The position numbers and the translations under genes are program-made. A stretch of 64,000 bases of DNA from Pseudoprevotella muciniphila. GTDB taxonomy: Bacteria > Bacteroidota > Bacteroidia > Bacteroidales > Bacteroidaceae. Of this stretch, positions 1-9,678 are shown in pieces (the first letter of the stretch is position 1; every line of letters begins with the position of its first letter). The notes beneath the pieces are model-generated. The model saw only the letters and a program-made list of their open reading frames with translations. It did no database searches and was not told the DNA's origin. The stretch lies in NCBI RefSeq assembly GCF_003265305.2, contig NZ_CP033459.1, positions 310,001 through 374,000 on the forward strand, given 5' to 3'.

Positions 1-1579
1 ACTTCTTCTTGGGAGCAGCCTTAGCCGTTGGTTTCTTTGCTGCTGGTTTTGCGGCAGCCTTCTTTGCGTCAACCTTCTTTGCGGCAGGTTTCTTCGGCTC
101 TTCCTTCTTTGCTACAGGTTTTGCGACAGCCTTCTTTGCAATAGCCTTCTTTGCGACAGATTTCTTCGGCTCTTCCTTCTTTGCTACAGGTTTTGCGACA
201 GCCTTCTTTGCTGCAGATTTCTTTGGGGCAGGTTTCTTTTCTGCCTCTTTAGTTTCCTGTTTCTCAACCTGATTGCCTGTCATTTCTTCCAGATGTGCCA
301 GGAAATGCTGCAATTTTTCAATTTCTTTTTCCTTCATCTCAAGTTCTTCTTCCTGATTGCGAATAGTTGTCAGGAGAGAATTGAGTTCTTCGTTTTCGTA
401 TTCCGGATAAAGGTTGTTCACACGGCTTACGAAGTCGCCAAGTATGTTCATGTAGTTTGTGAAAGCATCGTATGGCGAATCATAAATACCTCTGTATCCA
501 CCATAACTGTTGGCTTTTGTGCTCATGAAGCGGAAATTGTTCGATGCCTGCAGGTAGTCGTAATCTTGCTTCAGACGCTTGTCGTTGCATATTGCTACAC
601 GTTCTGCTACACTATACAGTTTTTCGAGCGCTTCGCGTTGCATATCGTTGCCAAGCCATGGAGAAAGGTCTCGCTCTTCGTCAACCCAAGATGTTGGGTA
701 GTTCACATCGAGTTCACCTGCACTCTTCATCTTAGCGCAAATTTCCGATGGTGTGCTGAACACAACACCGCGCTCTTTGAGTTGAGCCGGAAGAGCCTTC
801 ATGAATTCGAGGATATTAGAAGACAATGGTTGGAAGATGCCAAGTGCACAAAGTTCCATAAAGATGTTTACGACTTGTTCTTCTGCCGGCAGATTTGCAA
901 TCCATTGAGCATAATTGTCTGCAAAGAGCGGATATTCGCTCCAGGTAGAGTCGTTGAAGCGATAACTGATGTCTTCAGAGAGACTGTAATCACGCAACAA
1001 CAGTTTCAGTTTCGGATTTCTGTTGCAGTGGTAAACGAAGTGTGGACTCTTCCAGCCAAGGACGTGTTTTGCACCTTCTGCAAGCATACCCTTGAAGCCC
1101 ATGTCGGCAACGAGTTCTCCGATCTCATCGCTATAGATCAGGCAAGAGTTGCGGAACACCTTCGGTGTCTGACCGAACAGGGATTTTACTTTCTTGCAGA
1201 CACGTGTTACCTCTTCCTTGAAACAGTCATGGTTCGTTAGCGATGAGAAGCCATGGCTGTACGGTTCAGCAAGGAACTCTACTGTGCTCTTTTCGTTAAG
1301 TTCCTGCAGGAGGTCAATCACCTGAGGTGCATAGCGTTCCAGAAGTTCTATGGCACAACCTGAAAGTGATATGGCGCATTTGAAATAACTGCCATACTGT
1401 TCTGCCATTTCAATAAGTGCTTTCAGCGCGGGCACGTATGAACGGTCGGCTGTTTCCTGAATTGAGCGTTCATTCTCGTAGTCGTCATAGTAGTAATGAT
1501 CCGTGCCGATGTCGAAAAAACGATAACGTTTCAGATGAATATTCTGGTGAATTTCAAAATATAAACAAACGGTTTTCAT
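1..1579 (-). CDS. GH57 alpha-amylase-like protein with Lys/Ala/Pro-rich tail (3' end outside window)
   Basis: The first ~440 residues read as a glycoside hydrolase family 57 enzyme, which cleaves or rearranges alpha-1,4-glucans, probably in the cytoplasm because no signal peptide is visible. Seen: an early HQ pair (residues 11-12), AEPYSHGF (about 103-110) and RDYSLSEDI (about 195-203), all resembling conserved GH57 segments. A probable coiled coil rich in Glu/Lys follows (about 395-430). From about residue 446 to the window edge the chain turns into KPVAKKEEPKK / KKAVAKP-type repeats resembling histone H1 tails; the stop codon lies off the window. The start is the ATG at 1577-1579. The gene follows a glycosyltransferase gene by 51 bp and is probably the last of a leftward glycogen operon. 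Family call fairly sure; exact specificity is unknown. Confidence 0.88.
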   Translation of the reverse strand, partial: MKTVCLYFEIHQNIHLKRYRFFDIGTDHYYYDDYENERSIQETADRSYVPALKALIEMAEQYGSYFKCAISLSGCAIELLERYAPQVIDLLQELNEKSTVEFLAEPYSHGFSSLTNHDCFKEEVTRVCKKVKSLFGQTPKVFRNSCLIYSDEIGELVADMGFKGMLAEGAKHVLGWKSPHFVYHCNRNPKLKLLLRDYSLSEDISYRFNDSTWSEYPLFADNYAQWIANLPAEEQVVNIFMELCALGIFQPLSSNILEFMKALPAQLKERGVVFSTPSEICAKMKSAGELDVNYPTSWVDEERDLSPWLGNDMQREALEKLYSVAERVAICNDKRLKQDYDYLQASNNFRFMSTKANSYGGYRGIYDSPYDAFTNYMNILGDFVSRVNNLYPEYENEELNSLLTTIRNQEEELEMKEKEIEKLQHFLAHLEEMTGNQVEKQETKEAEKKPAPKKSAAKKAVAKPVAKKEEPKKSVAKKAIAKKAVAKPVAKKEEPKKPAAKKVDAKKAAAKPAAKKPTAKAAPKKK

Positions 1580-1630
1580 CTATTTCGTATTTTTATAATT
1601 ATTATTTCTTTTTGTTGTTCTGTTCTTGCA

Positions 1631-2908
1631 TCATTTCCAACCCAGGCATTCCTTATAGCAGTTGTAGATGCGTTCGCCCACCTTTTCCCATGTTATTTGG
1701 TCAACCTCCTTACGTCCTTCTTCTTTAAGGTAGTGGTGGTACGAATGGTATGTGCATAGCGCATATATTGCGTCAGCCATGGCATCGATGTCCCAATAAT
1801 CAGTCTTGACACAATTTGTCAGAATTTCTGCACATCCGCTCTGTTTACTGATGATGCTTGGTACACCGCATTGCATGGCTTCAAGGGGCGAGATGCCGAA
1901 AGGTTCACTGACTGATGGCATGACGTAAACGTAACTTTCCCTGAATGCTTCATACACCTGATGCCCTTTCATGAAGCCAGGGAAATGGAATCTGTCAGCA
2001 ATACCTTTCTTGGCTACGAGGTCAATCATTTCGTCCATCTTGTCGCCGGAACCTGCCATGCAGAAACGTATGCCTTTGGTACGATTGAGCACCTTGGCGG
2101 CAGCCTCAACAAAGTATTCCGGTCCCTTCTGCATTGTGATACGTCCGAGGAAGGTAACAACTTTGTCGCGTTGTTCAGCATTCTCTATAGGAATGTCAAC
2201 GAATTTCTTGATTTCCGGGTCTAAGGGATATACGGCATTGTGCATTGCCACGCATTTAGCCGGGTCTTGATGATAGTGATTGATAACAGTCTGACGAGTC
2301 AGTTCACTCACACACATGATGCAGTCTGCGTGGTCCATACCATCTTTCTCTATGCTGTAAACAGTGGGATTGACATTACCGCGACTACGGTCGAAATCTG
2401 TGGCATGTACGTGAATTACCAAAGGTTTGCCTGAGATAGACTTAGCATGGATGCCTGCTGGATAAGTAAGCCAATCGTGTGCATGGATGATGTCATATTC
2501 CTGCTGACGTGCTATTACACCTGCAACGATTGAATAATTGTTGATTTCTTCGTGTAGGTTTTGAGGATATTTTCCTGAGAACTCGATACAGCCAAGGTCG
2601 TCAGTCATCCTGTAACTGAAATCTGCGTAGATATGATCCCTGAGTGCATAGTATTGTTCCGGTGTCATCTTGTCGCCTATGCGTTCTTTCACATAGTCAT
2701 AACTTACATCTTTCCAAACAATAGGCGTTTGGCTCATTCCGATGATGTTCATGAACGATTTGTCCTCATCGCCCCATGGACGGGGTATGCAGAAAGTAAT
2801 CTCCATGTCTTGCTGTGCGGAAAGGCCTTTTGTTATGCCGTAACTTGCGGTTCCGAGACCTCCCAAAATATGAGGTGGAAATTCCCATCCGAACATTAAT
2901 ACTTTCAT
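1631..2908 (-). CDS. Glycosyltransferase (GT4/GT5-like, glycogen-synthase-like fold)
   Basis: A 425-residue GT-B glycosyltransferase. The N-terminus has GWEFPPHILGGLGTASYG, a Gly-rich nucleotide-sugar loop typical of glycogen and starch synthase-like enzymes. DIIHAHDWLTYP (about residue 140) and the E-x7-E type motif SEPFGISPLEAM (about residue 340) mark the donor site. It sits 21 bp after the debranching enzyme gene and 51 bp before the GH57 gene, all leftward, so it very likely acts on alpha-glucan. A separate GT3 glycogen synthase is encoded just across the divergent promoter, so this one may start or modify chains; that is inference. No signal peptide. Substrate and linkage cannot be read from the sequence. 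Confidence 0.88.
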   Translation of the reverse strand: MKVLMFGWEFPPHILGGLGTASYGITKGLSAQQDMEITFCIPRPWGDEDKSFMNIIGMSQTPIVWKDVSYDYVKERIGDKMTPEQYYALRDHIYADFSYRMTDDLGCIEFSGKYPQNLHEEINNYSIVAGVIARQQEYDIIHAHDWLTYPAGIHAKSISGKPLVIHVHATDFDRSRGNVNPTVYSIEKDGMDHADCIMCVSELTRQTVINHYHQDPAKCVAMHNAVYPLDPEIKKFVDIPIENAEQRDKVVTFLGRITMQKGPEYFVEAAAKVLNRTKGIRFCMAGSGDKMDEMIDLVAKKGIADRFHFPGFMKGHQVYEAFRESYVYVMPSVSEPFGISPLEAMQCGVPSIISKQSGCAEILTNCVKTDYWDIDAMADAIYALCTYHSYHHYLKEEGRKEVDQITWEKVGERIYNCYKECLGWK

Positions 2909-2929
2909 ATCGTGTATATGTATTATGCG

Positions 2930-4888
2930 TTACTGATTATTCTGATACTTATCAAGCATTCTGATGGCTCTCAGGATGCCGCTTACATTCATGGCAAGTG
3001 ATACAGCACCGCGTCCGTGGAATGGAGGATTGCCGTCGAACAGTTCTGGTATCGTGCCAAGACTGTGGTAGAACAATTCTTCTTCGAATCCTATAAGTTG
3101 GCGTTCAATATAGTTAACGCCGCTCATCTTATATACACGAAGATATGCTTCAAGATAGAAACCCGTCAGCCAAGGCCATGCAGTGCCCTGATGGTAGGCC
3201 AAGTCTCTTTGAGTCTGTGAACCTGTGTAGAGCGGATTATAACCACCGCTCTTTGGCGACAGGCTTCTGATGCCCTTTGGAGTTACCAACTCCTTTGTAC
3301 AAATATCAAGAACACGCTTTCGTTCATGTATGTCGAGTGGGCAGAAGTCGAGCGCGATACCCAATAATTGGTTGGGGCGTACGCTCCAGTCTGCCATCTG
3401 TCCGTCAACGAAGTCGAAGAGATAGCCATATTCGTTCAGGAATACGTCTTTGAACGATTTTCCGACCTTTTCTGCGAGTTCTTTTGTCTTCTTTGCCATG
3501 TTTTTTTCTTCAGTCTTTCCATTTTCTGACAGAAGTTGATCGATAAAACAAAGGTCATTATACCATAGCGCATTGAACTCTACAATGTAACCCGAACGTG
3601 GAACGATGGGGCGGCCATCAATGGTAGAATTCATCCATGTTACCGGTTTGTCGTGACCATTAGTGTACAGGAGACCGTTAGAATGCATGAATAAATTCTC
3701 GTGTTTCCCATCATAGATGAACTGTGCTATGCGTTTGAGCAAGACGCCATATTTTTCGTAACATTCTTTCCTGCCGACATGTTTGCTGTATTGCTGAATA
3801 CACCACATTGCCCACAACAGCACGTCGGGCTGGTCCATTTCGTAAATATCGACACTGATGTCGCGCCTTTCGAGGAAATCATCCAACGCTTTAGTGGCGG
3901 TGTCCATATATTGCTCAAAACGTTCACGTTCGCCGATAGAGAGCGTTAATCCTGGTAATGACATGAATGTGTCGCGGGCACGTGCCTTGAACCAGTGGAA
4001 ACCTGCCATCATGTATAATTCGCCGTCTTTTTCAACACGGAATTGGTGCGCTGCATTGACCAGACAATGTACGAAACTGTCGTGGTGGTCCAACGTCGCC
4101 ATTTCGCCGGACATGCTAATTTCTAAAAGTTTCGCGTCAGCCTCTGTCGTACCTGCAGAGAATACGATGCTCTCGCCTTTCTTCAGTTCTGTTTCGAAAT
4201 AGCCGGGAACCAGCGCGTCTTCTACGTCGCCATAACCACGCTCAGCTTCTTTCGGATATTCAAGTCCGAGATACCAGTTGGGGTCGTATTTGAATTCACA
4301 AGGTCTGTCTGTTTGCATGTAGAGGTCGGGATAACCTTCATAGAGCCGCATAGAGATGCCTTGATCGACTGGTGTAAAACCTGTGTTTGCTGCGTTGTTG
4401 GCATGTGTCCAGGCTCTGACACTTCTGAATGAAAGCATAGGCTTCAGGCGAAGTAAGGTCTTGGAGTGAGCGTCAACAAGAGTGTAGCGAATCAAAATCT
4501 GGAATTTCTTTTGGCGACGGAATACTATTTCCTTTTTCAGAATGACGCCACCAACCCGGTATGTCCATGTCGGAACCTTGTCCCAATCAAAACTCATAAT
4601 GTATTTATGGCCCTTAGGACTGTAGTGCCCGCCTTGATAACGATGAAGGCCAAGATTGAATTCTGCTCCGTGCTGGATAACTGTCTCATCCAGCGCAGAG
4701 AGCAATACATGGTTCTCATCGTCGATTTCGGGTACGGGGACTACCAACAGGCCATGATACTTTCGAATGTTGCAACCAACCAATGTGGTTGAGCAGTAGG
4801 CACCTTGCCGATTTGTAATCAGCAACTCTTTGAACAAACTGTCCTGAAGATTAGCCATCTGCGTCTTGTCAAAGTGTAAGTATGGCAT
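2930..4888 (-). CDS. Glycogen debranching enzyme (amylo-alpha-1,6-glucosidase, GH133-like)
   Basis: A 652-residue protein with an N-terminal debranching-enzyme domain (NRQGAYCSTTLVGCNIRKYH near residue 27) and a C-terminal (alpha/alpha)6-barrel carrying DWSVRPNQLLGIAL (about 500) and HQGTAWPWLTGF (about 575), both typical of the archaeal/bacterial amylo-1,6-glucosidase type. It removes alpha-1,6 branch stubs from glycogen after outer chains are shortened. No signal peptide, so cytoplasmic. It is the first gene of the leftward glycogen operon, about 110 bp downstream of a good promoter (5002-5032), with the glycosyltransferase and GH57 genes behind it. Length fits the family. Confidence 0.93.
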   Translation of the reverse strand: MPYLHFDKTQMANLQDSLFKELLITNRQGAYCSTTLVGCNIRKYHGLLVVPVPEIDDENHVLLSALDETVIQHGAEFNLGLHRYQGGHYSPKGHKYIMSFDWDKVPTWTYRVGGVILKKEIVFRRQKKFQILIRYTLVDAHSKTLLRLKPMLSFRSVRAWTHANNAANTGFTPVDQGISMRLYEGYPDLYMQTDRPCEFKYDPNWYLGLEYPKEAERGYGDVEDALVPGYFETELKKGESIVFSAGTTEADAKLLEISMSGEMATLDHHDSFVHCLVNAAHQFRVEKDGELYMMAGFHWFKARARDTFMSLPGLTLSIGERERFEQYMDTATKALDDFLERRDISVDIYEMDQPDVLLWAMWCIQQYSKHVGRKECYEKYGVLLKRIAQFIYDGKHENLFMHSNGLLYTNGHDKPVTWMNSTIDGRPIVPRSGYIVEFNALWYNDLCFIDQLLSENGKTEEKNMAKKTKELAEKVGKSFKDVFLNEYGYLFDFVDGQMADWSVRPNQLLGIALDFCPLDIHERKRVLDICTKELVTPKGIRSLSPKSGGYNPLYTGSQTQRDLAYHQGTAWPWLTGFYLEAYLRVYKMSGVNYIERQLIGFEEELFYHSLGTIPELFDGNPPFHGRGAVSLAMNVSGILRAIRMLDKYQNNQ

Positions 4889-5001
4889 AGAAAGTGGTTT
4901 ATAGTTTTTGATGTTAATTATTATAAGGGCAACCTAATATAAAGGTTAATCTAAACTATATAATTTTCATGGTGTGATATTTCAAATATTTAACTTTGTT
5001 A

Positions 5002-5032
5002 CAAAATTATATCATTATTTCCAATTTGCAAA
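5002..5032 (-). promoter_or_regulatory. Bacteroidetes-type promoter for the leftward glycogen operon
   Basis: On the minus strand, a -33 TTTG (plus-strand CAAA at 5029-5032) is separated by 19 bp from a -7 TAATTTTG (plus-strand CAAAATTA at 5002-5009). This matches the Bacteroidetes consensus TTTG-N19-21-TAnnTTTG exactly. Transcription should start near 4996, about 108 nt before the debranching enzyme start codon. Confidence 0.75.
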
Positions 5033-5199
5033 ATTTAAATGGCAATTTTATGCTTTAGCATATTATATCAACCCAACTTAAACTCAACGCAAGAAATAAG
5101 GTTAAAGTTCTCTTTTTACAATGTTTTTAAACTCAATATTACAAATCTTGTTTACAAACTAAAAATCATTTGGTTTTGTGTTTACTCATCTGCATATTG

Positions 5200-5231
5200 T
5201 TTGGTCTGTTTGGCGCTTTTATGTAATTTTG
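5200..5231 (+). promoter_or_regulatory. Bacteroidetes-type promoter for glycogen synthase
   Basis: TTTG at 5200-5203, a 20-bp spacer and TAATTTTG at 5224-5231 match the TTTG-N19-21-TAnnTTTG consensus exactly. The expected start near 5238 gives a leader of about 70 nt before the glycogen synthase ATG. Confidence 0.78.
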
Positions 5232-5307
5232 CGCAACAAAAATTGATGTGAAATGGCTTAAATGGAGATTTTAAAATTCCATGTAAAGCACCGCTATATT
5301 ATTATTA

Positions 5308-6978
5308 ATGAATTCAAAACTCATTCATGCTGACTTTGTTTTTGAAACAAGCTGGGAAGTTTGCAATAAAGTTGGTGGAATATACACAGTTCTTTCTTCT
5401 ATTGCCAAGACACTTGAGCAAAGGCACAAGAACAACGTCTGCTTCGTTGGACCAGACATTTGGAAAGATGACGCATGTCCTTATTTTAAGGAAAGCAAAA
5501 CACTGCACAAAGATTGGGTGAAGGCCGCAGCAGATGGTGGCCTTAAAATTCGTGTAGGACACTGGCTGGTGCCTGGCAAACCGCTTGCAGTATTGGTTGA
5601 TTTCAAAACATATTACAACATTAAGGACCAACTTTATGGTCTTGCCTGGGAATACTTCAAAGTGGACTCACTTCATTCCTACGGTGATTACGATGAAGCA
5701 TCCATGTTCTCTTATGCAGCAGGGCGCTTTGCAGAAATCATTATACGTGAATTCCTTTCAGAAAAGAAACATATAGTCTATCAGGCGCACGAATGGATGA
5801 GCGGACTGGGGATGATGTTCCTCAAGAAGAATCTGCCACAAGTTGCAACTGTTTTCACAACACATGCCACAAGCATAGGAAGAAGCATTACGAGCAACAA
5901 CAAGAATCTCTACGAGTATTTCGAAGGCTACAATGGCGACCAAATGGCTTTGGAACTCAACATGGAAGCCAAGCATAGTGTTGAAAAACAAAGTGCGCAT
6001 CGCGCGGACTGTTTTACCACTGTCAGTTCTTTTACAAATAAAGAATGCATCCAGTTGTTGGAGAAAGCCGCTGATGTGGTTATTCCAAACGGATTTGAAA
6101 ATGATTTTGTACCTGTAGGTGCAGAATTAACAAAAACAAGAAAAAAGGCAAGGACAGCGATTATAAATGCAGCCGAGGCTTTGACTGCGAGCAAAATTGA
6201 AGATGATGTCCTGATTGTCAGCACGAGTGGCAGGAACGATTTCCGATGCAAGGGCTTTGACGTATATATTGATGCACTTTCTGAACTAAACAGCCAACTG
6301 AAAGGTATCCAAAACGCAAAAAAGACCATGGTGCTTGCTCTTGTGGAAGTACCTGCATGGTGTGCAGGTGCCAGAGAGGATTTGGCGGAAAGGTTAAAGA
6401 CCAAAGATACATACTCCGAGCCTTTGAATGAACCTAATCTAACTCATTGGCTTCACAATCCGTATGAAGACAGGATATTGAACATGATAAAGGCGCTTGG
6501 ACTGAACAACGAGCCCAACGACCCAGTAAAAGTTGTTTTCATACCGTGCTACCTCGAAGGCAACGATGGCATCTTTAATATGTCATATTATGACCTGCTT
6601 ACAGCAAACGACCTGTGTGTGTACCCTTCATATTATGAGCCATGGGGATATACTCCGCTCGAAAGTTGCGCATTCAGCATACCTTGCATCACCACTGACC
6701 TGAGTGGTTTCGGTCAGTGGGTTAATGAGACCAAAGGCCATGATTGCACATTAAACGAAGGTGTTGCCGTGCTTCATAGAGACGACAATAATTATTTCAA
6801 GGTTTCTGCAGATATCAGTCTCGCCATAATGGCATACAGCGAATTAACACCACGTCAAAGAAGCAACATCCGCAAAAAAGCCGCTGCAATAGCAAATCAA
6901 GCCCAATGGAGCACCTTTGCAGACAACTATATGCAAGCGTTCCATTTTGCATTGCAAAAGGCACAAAGTCAACAATAA
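5308..6978 (+). CDS. Glycogen synthase, eukaryote-type GT3 family
   Basis: A 556-residue cytoplasmic enzyme that extends alpha-1,4-glucan chains. It resembles the fungal/animal GT3 synthases rather than bacterial GlgA (GT5): FETSWEVCNKVGGIYTVLSS near the N-terminus and YYEPWGYTPLESC at about 442-454, with the E-x7-E pair at about 444 and 452, match the eukaryotic pattern closely. Known GT3 enzymes use UDP-glucose, so UDP-glucose rather than ADP-glucose is the expected donor (inference). It lacks the extra regulatory N- and C-terminal phosphorylation regions of animal enzymes. It is followed after 39 bp by the phosphorylase gene. The start codon is the ATG about 70 nt after the promoter. Confidence 0.94.
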   Translation: MNSKLIHADFVFETSWEVCNKVGGIYTVLSSIAKTLEQRHKNNVCFVGPDIWKDDACPYFKESKTLHKDWVKAAADGGLKIRVGHWLVPGKPLAVLVDFKTYYNIKDQLYGLAWEYFKVDSLHSYGDYDEASMFSYAAGRFAEIIIREFLSEKKHIVYQAHEWMSGLGMMFLKKNLPQVATVFTTHATSIGRSITSNNKNLYEYFEGYNGDQMALELNMEAKHSVEKQSAHRADCFTTVSSFTNKECIQLLEKAADVVIPNGFENDFVPVGAELTKTRKKARTAIINAAEALTASKIEDDVLIVSTSGRNDFRCKGFDVYIDALSELNSQLKGIQNAKKTMVLALVEVPAWCAGAREDLAERLKTKDTYSEPLNEPNLTHWLHNPYEDRILNMIKALGLNNEPNDPVKVVFIPCYLEGNDGIFNMSYYDLLTANDLCVYPSYYEPWGYTPLESCAFSIPCITTDLSGFGQWVNETKGHDCTLNEGVAVLHRDDNNYFKVSADISLAIMAYSELTPRQRSNIRKKAAAIANQAQWSTFADNYMQAFHFALQKAQSQQ

Positions 6979-7017
6979 ATTACAAAAAACGAAAACAATA
7001 TATAAAACGCATAACAC

Positions 7018-9579
7018 ATGAAAGTAAGAATCTGTAATGCTAATTATCCTAATTGGATAACGCTGAACGTCAAGTCGCATCTGCCTGAAAAGTTGATTAA
7101 ACTTGACGAACTTGCACGTAATCTTTGGAGTGTATGGAATCAGCCTGCAAAGGAACTTTTCCGCAGTCTTGACCCGGAACTTTACAAAGAAGTTGACCAC
7201 AATCCGATGGAATTGCTCTATCGTATGGATTACGATAAATTGGAAGAACTTGCCGATGACCCAGAAGTTATTGGAAGAATGGAGAAGGTGTATAAGGAAT
7301 TCAAGAGTTACATGTCTGTAAAACCCAATACAGATCGCCCTTCCGTTGCATATTTCTGCATGGAATATGGTATGCACCATACACTGAAAATCTATTCTGG
7401 CGGTTTGGGTATTTTGGCTGGCGACTACATGAAAGAAGCATCTGACAGTAATGTTAACATGTGCGGAATAGGTTTCCTATACAGGTATGGTTATTTCACA
7501 CAGTCATTATCACTCGATGGTCAGCAAATAGCCAATTACGAGCCACAGGATTTTGACCGTCTGCCAATTGACAAGGTCCTTGACGAACATGGTAACCAAA
7601 TTATGGTAGATGTTCCATTCCCAGGTCGTGATGTGCATGCTGGATTATGGGTTGCACATGTGGGTCGTGTTGAACTTTATCTGCTTGATACCGATAACCA
7701 ATTCAATGCAGATGCCGACCGCACTATCACACACTCACTCTATGGTGGTGATTGGGAAAACAGAATTAAGCAAGAGTTTCTTCTAGGTATCGGTGGTGTG
7801 CTCGCTCTTAAGCGTTTGGGCATAACAAAAGATATCTATCATTGTAACGAAGGACATGCAGCGCTGTGTAATGTGCAACGTCTTGTTGACTATGTAGAAG
7901 AAGGGCTTAATTTTAACGAAGCATTAGAGCTTGTCCGCGCTTCTTCGCTCTATACGGTACACACACCTGTACCAGCCGGTCACGATTATTTTGATGAAAA
8001 CCTGTTCGGAAGATATATGGGTGGTTATCCATCACGTCTTGGAATTACCTGGGACGAATTTATCGGACTTGGAAGGACTAATCCCGAAGACAAGAACGAA
8101 AAATTCTGTATGTCAACATTCTGCTGCAAGACTTGTCAGGAAGTGAATGGTGTAAGTTATCTGCACCAAAACGTAAGCCGCGACATGTTCCAGCACATCT
8201 GGAAGGGCTATTTCCCACAGGAGAGTCATGTAGGTTACGTTACAAACGGTGTACACTTCCCAACATGGTGCGCCTTTGAATGGAAAACGGTATATAAAAA
8301 GTATTTCGACAAAACTTTCATGTCCGACCAAAGTAATGCAAATATTTGGGAGGCCATTTACAATGTGCCAGACAAGGTGGTTTGGGAAACCCGTACTGCC
8401 CTCAAGGAAAAACTCGTACGCTTCATCCGCGCACGTTTCCGTGAGTCATGGCTCAAAAATCAAGGCGATCCTTCTCGCGTAGTTTCTCTGCTCGAGAAAA
8501 TCAATCCAAATGCTCTGACTATTGGTTTCGCACGAAGATTTGCTACATATAAGCGTGCGCACCTGCTCTTCACCGACTTAGACAGACTTTCCAAGATAGT
8601 TAACAACCCCAACTATCCGGTTCAGTTTATCTTTGCAGGTAAAGCACACCCGGCAGATGGGGCAGGGCAGGGGCTTATAAAGAAAATATTCGAGATTTCA
8701 CAGCGCCCTGAATTTATCGGAAAGATACTCTTCCTCGAGAACTATGACATACAACTTGCCCGCCGTCTGGTGAGTGGTGTGGATATCTGGATGAATACAC
8801 CGACACGTCCACTCGAAGCCAGCGGAACAAGCGGTGAGAAAGCACTTATGAATGGTGTTGTCAACTTCAGTGTACTCGACGGATGGTGGTATGAAGGCTA
8901 TCGTGAAGGCGCTGGTTGGGCACTGACAGAAAAGCGCACCTACGACAATCAGGAGTATCAAGACCGTCTCGATGCCAGCACCATCTATTCTATGCTTGAG
9001 CAGGAAATCATTCCGCTTTACTATGCCCGCAATGCACAAGGCTATAGCGAAAATTGGGTAAGAGTTGTAAAGAATTCAATCGCAAAGATTGCACCTCACT
9101 ACACGATGAAACGCCAATTGGATGACTACTACGAGAAGTTCTATGGTCCTTTGGCAGAGCACATGAAAGTGCTTTCTGCAGACAACAATCGTAAGGCAAA
9201 AGAACTCGCTGCATGGAAAGAAAATGTTGCAGAGAAATGGGACGCAATTCGCATTGTATCAAGCGAAAAGAGTGAGAACATCTCAAGCAATGATGTAATC
9301 AGTGGAAAACAATTTACTGTGTCCTACGTCATAGACGAAGCAGGCTTAGACGATGCTATCGGTGTTGACCTTGTAATTATGAGCACCATCGACGGAAATG
9401 AGCACTTCTATAAGGCTTGTCCTATGGAATTAGTGAAACGCGAAGGAAATCTCTATACATTCAAGATTTCTATGGCAATGGATCTTGCAGGCACGTTTAA
9501 GGTTGCATACAGAATGTACCCCAAGCATTCACTCCTTACTCACAGACAAGACTTCTGCTATGTTCGCTGGTTCTATTGA
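7018..9579 (+). CDS. glgP: Alpha-glucan (glycogen/maltodextrin) phosphorylase, GT35
   Basis: An 853-residue PLP-dependent phosphorylase releasing glucose-1-phosphate from non-reducing ends of alpha-glucans. Seen: [25 protein letters not shown] near residue 110 (split motif of the short, TIGR02094-like alpha-glucan phosphorylases) and [14 protein letters not shown] at about 600-613, where Lys608 should bind PLP. A short extra domain follows the catalytic core (about 765-853). It is co-transcribed with the GT3 synthase 39 bp upstream and ends just before a strong bidirectional terminator. Synthesis and phosphorolysis of glycogen are thus encoded side by side. No signal peptide. Confidence 0.94.
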   Translation: MKVRICNANYPNWITLNVKSHLPEKLIKLDELARNLWSVWNQPAKELFRSLDPELYKEVDHNPMELLYRMDYDKLEELADDPEVIGRMEKVYKEFKSYMSVKPNTDRPSVAYFCMEYGMHHTLKIYSGGLGILAGDYMKEASDSNVNMCGIGFLYRYGYFTQSLSLDGQQIANYEPQDFDRLPIDKVLDEHGNQIMVDVPFPGRDVHAGLWVAHVGRVELYLLDTDNQFNADADRTITHSLYGGDWENRIKQEFLLGIGGVLALKRLGITKDIYHCNEGHAALCNVQRLVDYVEEGLNFNEALELVRASSLYTVHTPVPAGHDYFDENLFGRYMGGYPSRLGITWDEFIGLGRTNPEDKNEKFCMSTFCCKTCQEVNGVSYLHQNVSRDMFQHIWKGYFPQESHVGYVTNGVHFPTWCAFEWKTVYKKYFDKTFMSDQSNANIWEAIYNVPDKVVWETRTALKEKLVRFIRARFRESWLKNQGDPSRVVSLLEKINPNALTIGFARRFATYKRAHLLFTDLDRLSKIVNNPNYPVQFIFAGKAHPADGAGQGLIKKIFEISQRPEFIGKILFLENYDIQLARRLVSGVDIWMNTPTRPLEASGTSGEKALMNGVVNFSVLDGWWYEGYREGAGWALTEKRTYDNQEYQDRLDASTIYSMLEQEIIPLYYARNAQGYSENWVRVVKNSIAKIAPHYTMKRQLDDYYEKFYGPLAEHMKVLSADNNRKAKELAAWKENVAEKWDAIRIVSSEKSENISSNDVISGKQFTVSYVIDEAGLDDAIGVDLVIMSTIDGNEHFYKACPMELVKREGNLYTFKISMAMDLAGTFKVAYRMYPKHSLLTHRQDFCYVRWFY

Positions 9580-9607
9580 TACAAGCGTATTGTAACAACA
9601 TTCTAAC

Positions 9608-9649
9608 AAACAAAGAAGTTGACCTCATCTCAGGTCAACTTCTTTGTTT
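9608..9649. terminator. Strong bidirectional terminator between glgP and acetyltransferase gene
   Basis: A perfect 18-bp inverted repeat (9608-9625 with 9632-9649) closes a 6-nt loop. The outer ends are A-rich on the left and T-rich on the right (TTTGTTT), so the hairpin can stop transcripts from both converging genes. Confidence 0.85.
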
Positions 9650-9678
9650 ATGCATACTTTAATGAAATTGCTGTCTTC

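Larger units (their letters stand above)
4889..5307. other. Divergent intergenic control region of the glycogen locus
   Basis: A 419-bp AT-rich spacer between the leftward debranching gene and the rightward glycogen synthase gene. It holds one near-consensus Bacteroidetes promoter in each direction (5002-5032 and 5200-5231), with about 170 bp between them. I see no convincing small ORF, riboswitch or long inverted repeat. The two halves of glycogen metabolism could be co-regulated from here; no operator could be identified by eye. Confidence 0.7.

Noticed and set aside
9-272. Phe/Ala-rich open frame (87 codons) near the window start
   Set aside because: It is the antisense reading of the Lys/Ala repeat tail of the GH57 gene.
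293-1240. Long open frame on the plus strand (315 codons) over the GH57 gene
   Set aside because: It is antisense to a clear GH57 coding region and its product has no recognisable domain; the opposite strand has motifs, proper start and operon context.
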